The translations under genes were made by a program, and so were the position numbers. A model generated the notes under the pieces. It made no database searches, was not told the origin of the DNA, and saw only the letters and a program-made list of their open reading frames with translations. Below are positions 42,515 through 52,254 of a DNA stretch of 64,000 nucleotides, one piece after another (position 1 is the first letter of the stretch; the number at the start of each line of letters is the position of its first letter). Origin of the DNA: Porphyromonadaceae bacterium H1 (GTDB taxonomy: Bacteria > Bacteroidota > Bacteroidia > Bacteroidales > Paludibacteraceae); assembly GCA_001653155.1 (NCBI GenBank), contig BDEJ01000011.1, forward strand, positions 40,213-104,212. Reading direction: 5' to 3'.

Positions 42515-43279
42515 ATGATTGATACGCATTCCCACATTTATAGCGAAGAATTTGATGTCGATCGTGAGGAGGTGATTTTGCGTGCACGGGAGGCTGGTGT
42601 AGAGAGTATTATACTGCCTAATATTGACTCCGACTCTTTCGCGCGTATGTTGGAGGTAGAGGCATCCTACCCCGACTACTGCTATGCAGCTATAGGGCTT
42701 CATCCTACCTCGGTAAAGCAGAATTACCGCGAGGAACTTTCTCTGCTTCAACCTGAGTTGGAACGCCGCAAGTGGATTGCTGTAGGAGAGATCGGCATCG
42801 ATCTTTATTGGGATAAGAGCTTCTTCCGGGAACAGGTTGAGGCTTTTTGTACGCAAATTGAGTGGGCTATTGCTTACAAACTACCGGTGATAATTCATCT
42901 GCGGGAAGCTTTTCGTGAAACTTTGGAAGCCTTGAAACCTTATAAAGGGAGCGGACTACGAGGTGTTTTTCACAGCTTCGGAGGCAGCTTGGCTGAAGCT
43001 CAGGAAATTTTGGATTTCGGCGCTTTTCGAATCGGTATTAACGGTATCGTGAGTTTTAAGAAGTCGGGATTGGATTCCGTTCTTCCTCATATCGACTTGA
43101 AACACATCCTTTTGGAGACGGATGCTCCGTATTTGGCTCCCGTTCCGTTTCGAGGGAAGCGCAATGAAAGCGCTTATTTGAGTTTTATCGCTGCTAAGTT
43201 GTCGGAAATATACGGCCTTCCTCTGGAAGATATAGATCGCATCACTACGGAGAATGCACGCGAACTTTTCCGTTTGTGA
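42515..43279 (+). CDS. tatD: TatD-family metal-dependent hydrolase
   Basis: 254 residues. Metal-binding MIDTHSHI (HxH), then GEIGIDLYW, HLREAFRE, GVFHSFGG and LLETDAPYLAP, all typical of TatD/YcfH deoxyribonucleases (amidohydrolase fold). Role in DNA repair or degradation. 56 bp after the lipoprotein, direction shared; it may have a weak promoter in the T-rich gap. Confidence 0.94.
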   Translation: MIDTHSHIYSEEFDVDREEVILRAREAGVESIILPNIDSDSFARMLEVEASYPDYCYAAIGLHPTSVKQNYREELSLLQPELERRKWIAVGEIGIDLYWDKSFFREQVEAFCTQIEWAIAYKLPVIIHLREAFRETLEALKPYKGSGLRGVFHSFGGSLAEAQEILDFGAFRIGINGIVSFKKSGLDSVLPHIDLKHILLETDAPYLAPVPFRGKRNESAYLSFIAAKLSEIYGLPLEDIDRITTENARELFRL

Positions 43280-43280
43280 T

Positions 43281-43318
43281 CGAACCCGTATGCCGGTTCG
43301 GGAAGCCCGGAAGGCATT
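43281..43318. terminator. Possible hairpin at the end of tatD
   Basis: CGAACC (43281-43286) pairs with GGTTCG (43295-43300), and ATGCCGG with CCGGAAGGCAT gives an alternative longer hairpin. Lies between convergent genes. There is no T tract, so the call is weak. Confidence 0.35.
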
Positions 43319-44432
43319 AGTGTTGTGGCGGAATACGTAGCAGTTCTCCGGCCTTCAACGAGTTGTCGTACTTGTTGTTGTATCTTTTCAATGCGTCAAC
43401 GGAGCAATTGTAGCGGCGAGCGATTCCGTATAGAGTTTCGCCTGCTCCGGTACGGTGTTCCAAGGGTTCAAAATGCTGTTTCCGCACTTCCGACAGGCTC
43501 TCGTTTCTTTCCTTCCCATGCTTGATAAGCAGAAGTTGGCCAATGGAAATGGTATTATCCGTTAGCTGGTTTAATTCGCGTAGCTGCTCTACGGAAAGGC
43601 CGTAGTTTCTTGAGATGGAATAGAGTGTCTCGCCTCGTTCTACACGATGAGTTACGGAGGAGGATACCTCGGGTGTTTCTGTCGAATATTCCGGCTGTCG
43701 GTCTTCGCTTATAAGCTCTTCTTCAAATTCTTCCTCCGTCTCCTCGGATGGATCCCCCTCGTTATCGATTCTTAACAGGTAAAAAAGGGGAAGCGGATCG
43801 TTTGCTGTGATGTTGTTTTTTTCCATAAGCTCTTGTACGCTTATGTTGTATTTGCGAGCGATGGAGCTTAAGGTCTCGCCCGATTGTACGGAATGGTACT
43901 CTACCTGACTTTTACGGACACTGTGCTCGGTTTGAGGCAGGTTAATTTGCTCGGGAGATAAAAGGCGGCCTCCGTGCAAAAAACGTTCGGCATAGTAGGC
44001 TTCCTCAGACCCTGAGATGATAACGCCATTCTGTGTGGAGGCGTGGAGAAAATCGAAGCTTCCGTCCTGCTTGATGGCTGATACGATGCCTACATGACCC
44101 ACTCGTCCGTTATGTCTGCTCCCTTCGAAGAAAACCATATCGCCTTTAGCAAGTTGATTCTTTGTGAGCGCCTGCTGAACGAACTGTGCCTGTGCTGCGG
44201 AAGAATGAGGAAGAGCAAAACCAAAATGGCCGTACACGTGGCTGGTGAAGCCTGAACAGTCGAAGTGAGAAGGGCCTGAGGCTCCATGGCGGTAAGGAGT
44301 GCTGAGGTAACGAAGACCGTAGTTTACGATACGGTCGGCCAGAAACTCTTCACCTCCCTCGTTGCGAGGCGAGGCTTGAAAGCTTCCTGCACAGAGTATA
44401 TACAACAAGAGTAAGGACGTAATTTTTCGCAT
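43317..44432 (-). CDS. Secreted NlpC/P60 peptidoglycan hydrolase with three LysM domains
   Basis: 371 residues. A signal peptide (LLLLYILCAGSFQAS) exports it to the periplasm. NlpC/P60 domain about 30-135: HFDCSGF with nucleophile Cys59, VGHVGIV with His113, and His130 (FLHAST). Three LysM repeats bind glycan: HSVQSGETLSSIARKYNIS, THRVERGETLYSISRNYGLS and EHRTGAGETLYGIARRYNCS, the last one ending near the C-terminus. An acidic linker (EEFEEELISED) separates the first and second LysM. Likely cleaves stem peptides, acting in cell-wall remodelling. Order (catalytic domain first) is reversed relative to many P60 enzymes. Confidence 0.93.
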   Translation of the reverse strand: MRKITSLLLLYILCAGSFQASPRNEGGEEFLADRIVNYGLRYLSTPYRHGASGPSHFDCSGFTSHVYGHFGFALPHSSAAQAQFVQQALTKNQLAKGDMVFFEGSRHNGRVGHVGIVSAIKQDGSFDFLHASTQNGVIISGSEEAYYAERFLHGGRLLSPEQINLPQTEHSVRKSQVEYHSVQSGETLSSIARKYNISVQELMEKNNITANDPLPLFYLLRIDNEGDPSEETEEEFEEELISEDRQPEYSTETPEVSSSVTHRVERGETLYSISRNYGLSVEQLRELNQLTDNTISIGQLLLIKHGKERNESLSEVRKQHFEPLEHRTGAGETLYGIARRYNCSVDALKRYNNKYDNSLKAGELLRIPPQH

Positions 44433-44497
44433 CCGTGCTTTCTTTTAGGATTTTAGGAGAGGGTAATAGCGGAAGAGAAAAATCCGGGAGTTTTTCT

Positions 44498-45697
44498 CTA
44501 ACCGGCAAGACCTTCCCGTCGTGTACTGACTGCTTGGGCGAGACGTTCCATGGCCTCTTTCAGTATGCTTCGAGGGCTCGCCACATTGAGACGCAAGTGA
44601 TGTTCACCCCCTTGACCAAAAATAGTGCCAAGATTTAATCCGAGCCCGGCTTTTTGTATGAAAAAGCAAAAAAGCTCTTCGGTATTTGAGAATCCCAAAT
44701 TGCGACAATCGAGCCAGATGAGAAATGAGGCTTCGGGGTTCATGGGAATGATTTCGGGAATTTCTCGTGCTAAGAAATCGATGACAAAATGGATATTTTC
44801 CTGTACGTAATCGAGCATTTGGCAGCGCCATTCCTCACCTTCGCGGTAAGCTGCTTCGGTAGCGATATAGGCAAAAAGATTGCCGTTTCCCAGTTCCGAG
44901 GCTTCCAGAAAGGAGGTAAACCTCCGTCGTAAGGCCGGGTTTGGAATGATGTAGCAAGAGCTAATCAAGCCGGGCATATTGAACACCTTGCTTGGGGCCA
45001 TGAAGCTTACCGAGTGTTGAGCAGCCCAATCCGAGACGGAGGCAAAAGGTGTATGAGGATGAGGGGAGGAGGGTAATACCATGTCGGCGTGGATCTCGTC
45101 GGAAACAACAATAAGGTTGTGCCGGTGGCATACGTCGGCCAGGGCCAGCAGTTCTTCGCGTGTCCATACACGGCCGCCCGGGTTATGCGGATTGCAGAGT
45201 ATTAGTAAGCGACTTCGTTCGGTAATGGCGTTTTCGAGATGATGTAAATCCATCTTGAATCGTCCTTCTTCCTGTTTTAAGGGATTCAGTACGAGGTTCC
45301 GGTGGTTGTTTCTCACCACATTGAAAAAAGGGTAGTAAACAGGAGCTTGTATAATTACTTGGTCTCCTTGCTGGCTGAAGCATTGTACCGCAAAAGAGAG
45401 GGCCGGTACAATACCGGGGATAAAACCGATGGATTCGATAGCCGGTTCCCAGGCATGGTGAGAGCGTATCCAGTCTTGAGTAAGTGCTAAAAAATCGTCA
45501 CTTAAGGTCGTATAACCGAGGATGGGATGTTCCAGACGCCGACGTATGGCATCCCGAATGCAGGGTGCTGTGGCAAAATCCATATCTGCTACCCAAAGAG
45601 GGGTGACGGCTTCGGTGCCGAAAATTTCCGGACAACGTTTCAGTTTGATGGCGTCTGTACCCGATCGGTCGATGGGAGTGTCGAAATCGTATTTCAT
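44498..45697 (-). CDS. PatB/MalY-type aminotransferase (cystathionine beta-lyase)
   Basis: 399 residues from ATG 45697 (MKYDFDTPIDRSGTDAIK, the usual start; three extra codons upstream are unlikely). Fold type I: ILCNPHNPGGRVWTREEL, VVSDEIHADMVL and PLP-lysine SFMAPSKVFNMPGL. The DEIH motif and the ANPHNPxG-like motif mark this subfamily. It probably cleaves cystathionine to homocysteine, pyruvate and ammonia, i.e. methionine synthesis or sulfur use. No SD. Monocistronic by position, 65 bp upstream of the P60 gene in the same direction. Confidence 0.9.
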   Translation of the reverse strand: MKYDFDTPIDRSGTDAIKLKRCPEIFGTEAVTPLWVADMDFATAPCIRDAIRRRLEHPILGYTTLSDDFLALTQDWIRSHHAWEPAIESIGFIPGIVPALSFAVQCFSQQGDQVIIQAPVYYPFFNVVRNNHRNLVLNPLKQEEGRFKMDLHHLENAITERSRLLILCNPHNPGGRVWTREELLALADVCHRHNLIVVSDEIHADMVLPSSPHPHTPFASVSDWAAQHSVSFMAPSKVFNMPGLISSCYIIPNPALRRRFTSFLEASELGNGNLFAYIATEAAYREGEEWRCQMLDYVQENIHFVIDFLAREIPEIIPMNPEASFLIWLDCRNLGFSNTEELFCFFIQKAGLGLNLGTIFGQGGEHHLRLNVASPRSILKEAMERLAQAVSTRREGLAG

Positions 45698-45819
45698 ACT
45701 AAACAAACTCTGTTTTTTTGAGAGACAAAGTACGGAAAATTTTTCGAATTACGAATTAGGAATTGCCAATAATTTTCCGCTAAAATCCTTCTTCCGGACT
45801 GCTAATATAGGCTGTAAAA

Positions 45820-45847
45820 AAATCCCCGCTCCGTCACGGAGCGGGGA
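45820..45847 (-). terminator. Intrinsic terminator of rpsP
   Basis: Perfect 11-bp stem TCCCCGCTCCG/CGGAGCGGGGA (45823-45833 with 45837-45847) around TCA; on the minus strand it is followed by T7. It lies 75 nt after the rpsP stop. Confidence 0.93.
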
Positions 45848-45920
45848 AACTTCTTTTTATTATGGCAGTAACTGCCCTTGTTTCAGCGTTTCAGGCCGCT
45901 GCATGGGCTTTTGTTGTTTT

Positions 45921-46490
45921 TTATTTAGCCTCTTCGCTTGTTTCGGTAGCCTCTTCGGCAGGGGCTTCTGTTTCGGCGGGTGCTTCCGCAGCAGCAGCTT
46001 CGGCAGCGGCTTCAGCGGCAGCCGCTGCGGCCTCAGCTTTCTTCTTGGCCAGCTCTTCGGCTTTTACCTTATTCTTTTCGGCTTCTTCTTTCAAGCGGGC
46101 CTTTTGAGCTGCTTGTTTTTCGGCCTGTATTTGTTCTTTTGTTTTGGAAACGCTGGAGTCTTTAGCGGCTTTCCATGCTTCGAATCGTTTTTCAGCTTCG
46201 GCAAGGTCGAAAGCACCTTTTTTTACACCGCCTAAGAGGTGTTTTTTCAACAATACCCCTTCGTCGGAGAGGATGTTGCGTGTCGTGTCGGTAGGTTGTG
46301 CTCCTACTTGCAGCCAATACAAGGCTCTGTCGAATTTCAAATCGACCGTTGCAGGGTTTGTGTTCGGATTGTAAGATCCGATTCGTTCGATGAAGCGTCC
46401 GTCGCGCGGCGCTCTGCTGTCAGCAATCACGATGTGGTAGAAGGCGTATCCTTTCCGGCCGTGACGTTGTAATCTGATTTTTACTGGCAT
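45921..46490 (-). CDS. rpsP: 30S ribosomal protein S16 with long C-terminal tail
   Basis: 189 residues, about twice the E. coli length. Residues 1-80 are typical S16 ([51 protein letters not shown]). Residues about 110-189 form a low-complexity Lys/Ala/Glu tail, with an Ala-rich run ([14 protein letters not shown]) near the end, encoded by a repeating GCx/GAx stretch. Bacteroidetes S16 proteins often carry such tails. Part of the small ribosomal subunit. Confidence 0.95.
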   Translation of the reverse strand: MPVKIRLQRHGRKGYAFYHIVIADSRAPRDGRFIERIGSYNPNTNPATVDLKFDRALYWLQVGAQPTDTTRNILSDEGVLLKKHLLGGVKKGAFDLAEAEKRFEAWKAAKDSSVSKTKEQIQAEKQAAQKARLKEEAEKNKVKAEELAKKKAEAAAAAAEAAAEAAAAEAPAETEAPAEEATETSEEAK

Positions 46491-46543
46491 TTTCTTTTTT
46501 ATTAATTTAATTTATACCTAATGCTTTTTCTCGAAAAGCGGTC

Positions 46544-46575
46544 GCAAAGATACTGCTTTTTTCTGATAGAACAAG
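46544..46575 (-). promoter_or_regulatory. Promoter of rpsP
   Basis: Minus-strand CTTG (46575-46572), 19-nt spacer, TATCTTTGC (46552-46544). About 55 nt before the ATG. Confidence 0.75.
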
Positions 46576-46605
46576 TGTTCGATGTGAAATAAATATCACC
46601 TTTTC

Positions 46606-48642
46606 CTACTTTTTGTACCTCGTAATGAGGTTGTATGCCTTGCTCAGTCCTAACTCGCCGGCCTTGCTCAGATCGGCCAGTCCCTTTTCCTCCTCGCCGA
46701 TGTAGAGATAGGTTAATCCGCGGTTGAAGTAAGCTTCGGCAAAGTAGGCCTCGGCTTCGATGGCCTTACTGTAGTGAACAATGGCCGACTGAAAGTCGCG
46801 GATACCACCCAGTATGTTGGCTTTGTTGAAATAGGCGTATGGGAAGGGATAGGGGCTGATCTGATTTACCTTGTCGTAATCGCGCATGATGAGCTCGACG
46901 TCGTATTTGTATTGAGTCTCGCTTGCAGGTTTGTCGGCGTCTCTCTCCTTTGAAGCATCGTGGGTCTCAGGTTTCGACATCTTGCTGCTTTCGATGGATT
47001 TGTAGCGTATGTTGGCACGGGTGAAGTAAGCCGGTATGAAATCGGGACGAAGGGTTATGGCTTTATTGAGGTCTTCCAGCGCAGCACTGAAATCTTGTAC
47101 GAGAGCAAATTCGATGGCTCGAGCGAAATAGAGATCGGCCGAATTTTGTTGCTGGATGTGTTGTGAGAGCTCGTTGATGCGCCTAAAATGCATGTCGATG
47201 AGCTCTTGGGTGAGTGCCAACTCTTCGTTGGTTATTTTCAGATTGCTGGCCAGTTGCTTGCTCCGGTTGTAGTTGTCCACTTCGATGTGGTAAAGGGGAG
47301 TGCTGCAAAGCACCTTGACTTTGGCGTAGTAGCTCAGCACGAAATTTCGTTCACTGCTCAATTCCACGTAGCGATGCTGGATGCTTCCGCGCGTAGTTCC
47401 GGCGTACTTTTCTTCGCCGGATTCCTTGTCTTCGAGGTTCTGAGCGGCAAAGCGATTGAAAAACTCAGAACGCCTGCGAGAAGCGCTTTGTTGGCCGCCG
47501 GTCTCTATCTTATTGTCGCCGGATAAGGCCTTCGCCTGCTGCTTTTCTTCTTTCTTCTTTTCTGTCTCGATGTCGTAGGCTTTTTTTCTGTATCGAAAAG
47601 CCTGCTTGGTGTTTCCGACTTTGTCTTCCATTTCAGCCAATGCGAGGTAAGCGGGGCTGAAGTAGGGGTATCTATCGAGTACAATCCTGTAGTCCTGTTT
47701 GGCTTGAGTGAAGTTTCCGAGTTGTTGTTCCAATACGGCTTTCTGGAGTAAGGCCTGGGTGTTCGAGGAGTCTCTGCGTAGCACGGCATCAAAGTCGTCG
47801 AGCGCATTGTTGCGGTCGCCAAGCTGGTTGCGCAACAAGGCCCGGTTGTAGTAGGCGAGACTGTTTTCTTTATCTAAAGTTATGGCCTGGTTGTAGTCCT
47901 CCAAGGCTTGTTTGTAATTGTGTTTTTGCACGTGTATGATGCCTCGGTTGATGTAGTCTCCGGCAAAGTTACTTTTTTTCTTTATGGCTTGGTTGTAATC
48001 GCTCAGAGCTCCTTCCGTATCGTTTTTTTGAAGGCGCAGTAAGGCGCGTGCACTCCAAGCTGAGCTGTTCAGACTGTCCAGTTGCAAGTAATGTTCAAAG
48101 CTTTGTTCGGCTCCGATGGTGTCGTTCAGCTGCATCTGCAAGCGTCCTTTTTCAAAAAGAAGTTCCGGCTGCTTGTTGTTCTGCTGCATGTAGTTTTCGA
48201 GGTCGGTCAATGCTGCTTGATAGTCTTGGTTCATGGCCCGCGCATTTATCTTGTTCATTAGAAAAACCTCGTTTGCCGGGCTGAACTCCAGTGCTTTCGA
48301 AAAATCCTCGACAGCTTCGGCGTGGCGTCCCAGACGCTGCCGTGCAAAGCCACGGGTGTAGAAGGCCTGAGGAACAAAGGGATTCAGCCGGATGGCTTCG
48401 GAAGAGTCGTCGTCCGCTCCTTGGAAGTCTCCCAGTTGTATCTTGGCAATCGCACGGTACATGTAAGGCTCGGGCAGGTAGGGTTTGGCCCGTATGATTT
48501 GATTGAAGTATTGGATGGAAAGTACGTAATCTTCAAAATAAAGGGCATTTCTCCCGATAGATAGAATGCGATCCGTATTCAACTGGGCGAAGGAGCCGAG
48601 CTGAATAGTGCAGAAGCATAATATGATGGCGTATTTTTTCAT
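46606..48642 (-). CDS. Periplasmic or outer-membrane TPR protein
   Basis: 678 residues from ATG 48642 (MKKYAIILCFCTIQLGSFAQ signal peptide, chosen over an earlier Met). TPR repeats of 34 residues run from about 25 to 370 (e.g. PYMYRAIAKIQLGDFQGADDD, AFYTRGFARQRLGRHAEAVEDF, DYNQAIKKKSNFAGDYINRG), then a low-complexity basic stretch (QQSASRRRSEFFNRF), a coiled-coil region, and more TPR from about 510 to 675. A scaffold for protein complexes in the envelope is likely; no function can be named. 64 bp after the PBP1A gene in the same direction, so the two may be co-expressed. Confidence 0.85.
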   Translation of the reverse strand: MKKYAIILCFCTIQLGSFAQLNTDRILSIGRNALYFEDYVLSIQYFNQIIRAKPYLPEPYMYRAIAKIQLGDFQGADDDSSEAIRLNPFVPQAFYTRGFARQRLGRHAEAVEDFSKALEFSPANEVFLMNKINARAMNQDYQAALTDLENYMQQNNKQPELLFEKGRLQMQLNDTIGAEQSFEHYLQLDSLNSSAWSARALLRLQKNDTEGALSDYNQAIKKKSNFAGDYINRGIIHVQKHNYKQALEDYNQAITLDKENSLAYYNRALLRNQLGDRNNALDDFDAVLRRDSSNTQALLQKAVLEQQLGNFTQAKQDYRIVLDRYPYFSPAYLALAEMEDKVGNTKQAFRYRKKAYDIETEKKKEEKQQAKALSGDNKIETGGQQSASRRRSEFFNRFAAQNLEDKESGEEKYAGTTRGSIQHRYVELSSERNFVLSYYAKVKVLCSTPLYHIEVDNYNRSKQLASNLKITNEELALTQELIDMHFRRINELSQHIQQQNSADLYFARAIEFALVQDFSAALEDLNKAITLRPDFIPAYFTRANIRYKSIESSKMSKPETHDASKERDADKPASETQYKYDVELIMRDYDKVNQISPYPFPYAYFNKANILGGIRDFQSAIVHYSKAIEAEAYFAEAYFNRGLTYLYIGEEEKGLADLSKAGELGLSKAYNLITRYKK

Positions 48643-48706
48643 ACGAAATCTTCCGGTAGCAAAGTAAAACAACGCGATTGGCTGAGCTTCGAGGATGCTG
48701 GGCGTT

Positions 48707-51046
48707 TTACTCTTCTACGGTAGTAGCCGGGGTGGCTTTATCCACATCGCATACGGGATTGTAAGAATATCCCTGCCCGTATTGGAATTGCTCATCGTAA
48801 GAATAAGCAAGGTTCGGGTCATCCAATACTTTTTTCATATACAAAGCCCATATCGGGAGGGCCATACTTGCACCTTGCCCGTGTGCCATGCTGTCGAAGT
48901 GAATGGAGCGATCTTCGCCGCCAACCCATACACCCGATACCAAAGAGGGGGTGAAGCCCATAAACCATCCATCGGAGTTGTTTTGGGTAGTTCCGGTCTT
49001 TCCACCCATGGGCATCTGTAAGCCGTAGCGGAAACGCACCCGTCCTCCGGTTCCCACGTCGATGACCGAACGAAGCATCGAGATCATTTTATAGGAGGTC
49101 GATTCGCTTATTATCTCGTACACACGAGGGGCAAAAGTTGCAATGACATTGCCGTTTGCGTCCTCGATGCGGGTTACGTATAAAGGGTCGATGCGTATTC
49201 CTTTATTGGGGAAGGCGGTGTAGGCTCCCACCATCTCCGAAACGGATATTTCGCAGGGACCGAGGCAGAGGGACACCACGGGATCGAGCTGTCCGCGAAT
49301 GCCGAAAGAACGCATCAAATCGACCAAAGCCTGAGGGGTGGTGAGGCTCATCAGGTAGGCGGATATCCAGTTGTTGGAATTTGCCAGACCCCAATTAAGA
49401 CTAACCTGTTCGCCGATGCGTAGCTTGGAGGTGTTGCGCGGTGTCCAGGCTTGTCCGGTTTCGGTATTGAGGGTTATGGATTCGTTTATGGTTGTGTTGC
49501 AAGGCTGCATGCCGTCGCCCATCGCCAGGGTGTACAGGAAGGGTTTTACCGTAGAGCCTACCTGCCGGCGTCCCGAAGTGACCATGTCGTATTGGAACCA
49601 GGCATAATTGGGTCCTCCTACATAAGCCTTCACGTGTCCGCTTTGTGCATCCATCGACATGAAGCCGCATCTCAGGAAGTGTTTTAAATAACGAATGGAG
49701 TCAAGCGGCGACATGAGGGTGTCTTTCACTCCGTCGTACGAGAATATTCTCATCTCTACAGCTTCCCGGAAAGTCTTATTTATTTCCGCTGTACTGATAC
49801 CGGCTTCCTGCATACGGCGGTAACGATCGGATTGTTTCATGGCTCGACTCAAAATCGACTCAATCTCTTTTTTGTTTACATTTCGAGAGAAAGGAGCATA
49901 GCTTCGTTTGCGTTTCTCGGCAAAGAAGGCATTCTGAAGTTCCTGCATGTGCTGATTTACGGCCTCTTCGGCGTATTGCTGCATGCGCGAGTCGATGGTT
50001 GTGTAGATTTTCAGTCCGTCGTTGTAGATGTTGTAGCTGCTTCCGTCCGGCTTTTTGTTTTTCTGCAGGAAGCCATAAAGGGGATTGTGTTCCCATTCCC
50101 ACAGATCATCTTGATATTTTTGTTCCTGCCAGCTGGCATAGTTGCCTCGTTTGGGTTCTTTGGCCGTCATGATGCTGCGAAGGTATTCTCGGAAATAAGG
50201 CGCAGGGCCTTCTTTATGATCGAGGCGTCGGAAATGTAAGCTCAGTGGCAGTTGCGATAGCGAGTCGTATTGTTGCTGCGTGAGAAAATCAGCTTTTAGC
50301 ATTTGATGCAATACGACATTGCGTCTGTTGCGCGAGCGTTCGTTAAAGCGTACGGGGTTGTACAAAGATGGGTTTTTGCACATGCCCACCAGTACGGCTG
50401 CCTCTTCGGTCTTCAGCTCTGCGGGTATTTTCCCGAAGTAGGCCTGCGCTGCGGATTTTATCCCTACGGCGTTGTTCAAAAAATCGAACTGGTTCAGGTA
50501 CATGGTAAGAATTTCTTCTTTGGAATACAAGCGTTCGAGTTTTACGGCTATGACCCATTCGTTGAGTTTTTGTATCATCCGTGCCACTTGATTGCCCGTA
50601 GTGTTCGAGTAGAGTTGTTTAGCAAGTTGTTGAGTGATGGTACTGCCTCCTCCGGCTCGGCCTAATTTTATCACAGCTCGAAGAAAACCTTTTCCGTCGA
50701 TGCCCGAGTGTTTGTGAAATCGTATGTCTTCCGTCGCTATCAGCGCATTGACCAAATTGGGTGAGAGGTCGGCGTAATGGACTCCAACCCGATTTTCGCT
50801 GTAATAGAAACGTCCGAGAATTTGCAAATCGGAAGAGTAGATTTCCGTGGCATATTTGTTTTGCGGATTCTGCAACTCGTCTATCGGAGGGAGATAACCT
50901 ATCCAGCCTAAGTTGATACCGGTGAATATGAGGAAAATCAGAACTAATACTGCGGCAAATGTTCGCCAAAAGTAAGTTAGGAATTTCTTCTTATTCCAGT
51001 TGCTTAGAAATTCGATGCTTCGTTTTTTCAGGTTCGTTTGAGCCAT
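48707..51046 (-). CDS. mrcA: Penicillin-binding protein 1A (glycosyltransferase/transpeptidase)
   Basis: 779 residues. Cytoplasmic tail, one membrane segment (AAVLVLIFLIFTGINLGWIG, about 31-50), then GT51: catalytic Glu106 in EDIRFHKHSG, GGGSTITQQLAKQLY. Transpeptidase domain: SxxK in VGSTVKPFLYTLA (Ser about 497), SNN-type SNNWIS, and KTGT in GGKTGTTQNNSDGW (about 681). All catalytic motifs present, so both activities are expected. Polymerises and cross-links peptidoglycan outside the inner membrane. Own promoter candidate at 51077-51084; TPR gene follows. Confidence 0.95.
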   Translation of the reverse strand: MAQTNLKKRSIEFLSNWNKKKFLTYFWRTFAAVLVLIFLIFTGINLGWIGYLPPIDELQNPQNKYATEIYSSDLQILGRFYYSENRVGVHYADLSPNLVNALIATEDIRFHKHSGIDGKGFLRAVIKLGRAGGGSTITQQLAKQLYSNTTGNQVARMIQKLNEWVIAVKLERLYSKEEILTMYLNQFDFLNNAVGIKSAAQAYFGKIPAELKTEEAAVLVGMCKNPSLYNPVRFNERSRNRRNVVLHQMLKADFLTQQQYDSLSQLPLSLHFRRLDHKEGPAPYFREYLRSIMTAKEPKRGNYASWQEQKYQDDLWEWEHNPLYGFLQKNKKPDGSSYNIYNDGLKIYTTIDSRMQQYAEEAVNQHMQELQNAFFAEKRKRSYAPFSRNVNKKEIESILSRAMKQSDRYRRMQEAGISTAEINKTFREAVEMRIFSYDGVKDTLMSPLDSIRYLKHFLRCGFMSMDAQSGHVKAYVGGPNYAWFQYDMVTSGRRQVGSTVKPFLYTLAMGDGMQPCNTTINESITLNTETGQAWTPRNTSKLRIGEQVSLNWGLANSNNWISAYLMSLTTPQALVDLMRSFGIRGQLDPVVSLCLGPCEISVSEMVGAYTAFPNKGIRIDPLYVTRIEDANGNVIATFAPRVYEIISESTSYKMISMLRSVIDVGTGGRVRFRYGLQMPMGGKTGTTQNNSDGWFMGFTPSLVSGVWVGGEDRSIHFDSMAHGQGASMALPIWALYMKKVLDDPNLAYSYDEQFQYGQGYSYNPVCDVDKATPATTVEE

Positions 51047-51076
51047 AGCGCTTAGTCTGTAAAATGAATAGAGTTA

Positions 51077-51084
51077 CAAAAATA
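51077..51084 (-). promoter_or_regulatory. -7 box for PBP1A
   Basis: Minus-strand TATTTTTG fits TAnnTTTG, 31 nt before the ATG. No clear -33. Confidence 0.5.
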
Positions 51085-51110
51085 GTGTTTTTTTGTTTAA
51101 TCGAGAGGAC

Positions 51111-52238
51111 TTATACCTTCATGAGTGTTGCCATGATGTGGTCGGAAATGAGAATGCCGGATTTTGTCAAACGGAAATGCCCGTTACAAACGTGTATTTT
51201 TTCGGTCTTGATAAAGCTTTTTATGTTTTCTAAACAGTAGCTTTCCCAATCTGTTCCGAATTCCGAACGAAGGTAATTGCCGTCGATGCCCTCTGATGTG
51301 CGGAGCGAGAGCATTACATAGTCGTTGTAGCGATCCCGGAGGGATAACTCCTCACGCTCGAAAAAATCGCCACCTTGCCTCAGAGCTTTTATGTATTGCT
51401 GCGTGGAGGCCACGTTCCACTGCCGGGACGAAAGGTCGAAAGAATGTGCCGAGGGGCCCAAGCCCAGATAAGGAATCTGTTTCCAGTAGGAGGAATTGTG
51501 TCTCGATCGATATCCGGCTCGTGCAAAGTTGGAGATTTCGTAGGCTTCGAATCCCTTCCGGCTCAATTCGTTGATGAGTATCTCGTACATGGCAATCATA
51601 TCTTCGTCCGGACAGATTTGGAGCAAACCTTTCTCGCGTTGCAACCAAAGTTGGGTACCTTCTTCGTAAGTCAGGCCGTAGGCCGAGATGTGTTGTATGT
51701 CCAATCGGAGGGCTTTCCGTATTTGTTGCCTCCAATTGTCGACCGTCTGGCCGGGCAGCCCGTAAATAAGATCGATACTGATATTGTCGAATCCCGCTTG
51801 CTGCGCAGTTTTTACTGCCTCAACAGCCTGTTCGCCCGTATGACGTCTGTTTATTCCTTGCAGTGCCTCGTTGTCGAAGCTTTGTATCCCGATGCTGAGG
51901 CGATTGAATGGAAGCGATTTGATCTGTTGTAGATATTCTTTTGTCAGATCGTCGGGGTTGGCTTCGAAGGTGATCTCGGCTTGCGGTTCAAGCCTGTAGA
52001 TATCTCTTATGCCTTGAAATACCCTCTCAAATTCTTGGATGCTTAATACACTGGGGGTTCCGCCTCCGAAATAAATGCTTTGTATCCTTTTGTCGGGTAA
52101 ATACTCCTTTCTTTTATACAGTTCTGCAACAAGGGCTTCGATATAATCGGGGATGAGCTGCGTGTTCAAGCCGGTGTAGAAATCGCAATAGCTGCAGCGT
52201 TGCTTGCAAAAGGGGACGTGGACGTAAATTCCGGACAT
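51111..52238 (-). CDS. hemW: HemW-type radical SAM protein (heme chaperone)
   Basis: 375 residues from ATG 52238 (MSGIYVHVPFCKQRCSYCDF); a longer in-frame start lies inside the SDR gene and is rejected. Cys11, Cys15, Cys18 form the CxxxCxxC cluster motif; the next position is Asp, not the extra Cys of true HemN. IYFGGGTPSVL, ITFEANPDDLT, RLSIGIQSFDNEAL, ISIDLIYGLPGQT and YEISNFAR follow, all typical HemW. Despite frequent annotation as coproporphyrinogen oxidase, it more likely delivers heme. Next to an SDR and OsmC. Confidence 0.94.
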   Translation of the reverse strand: MSGIYVHVPFCKQRCSYCDFYTGLNTQLIPDYIEALVAELYKRKEYLPDKRIQSIYFGGGTPSVLSIQEFERVFQGIRDIYRLEPQAEITFEANPDDLTKEYLQQIKSLPFNRLSIGIQSFDNEALQGINRRHTGEQAVEAVKTAQQAGFDNISIDLIYGLPGQTVDNWRQQIRKALRLDIQHISAYGLTYEEGTQLWLQREKGLLQICPDEDMIAMYEILINELSRKGFEAYEISNFARAGYRSRHNSSYWKQIPYLGLGPSAHSFDLSSRQWNVASTQQYIKALRQGGDFFEREELSLRDRYNDYVMLSLRTSEGIDGNYLRSEFGTDWESYCLENIKSFIKTEKIHVCNGHFRLTKSGILISDHIMATLMKV

Positions 52239-52254
52239 CTTCGAAGGTAAAATT

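Noticed and set aside
45522..46235. Gly/Phe/Ser-rich plus-strand frame over patB and rpsP
   Set aside because: Opposite the S16 Ala/Glu tail and the aminotransferase; low-complexity reverse complement only.
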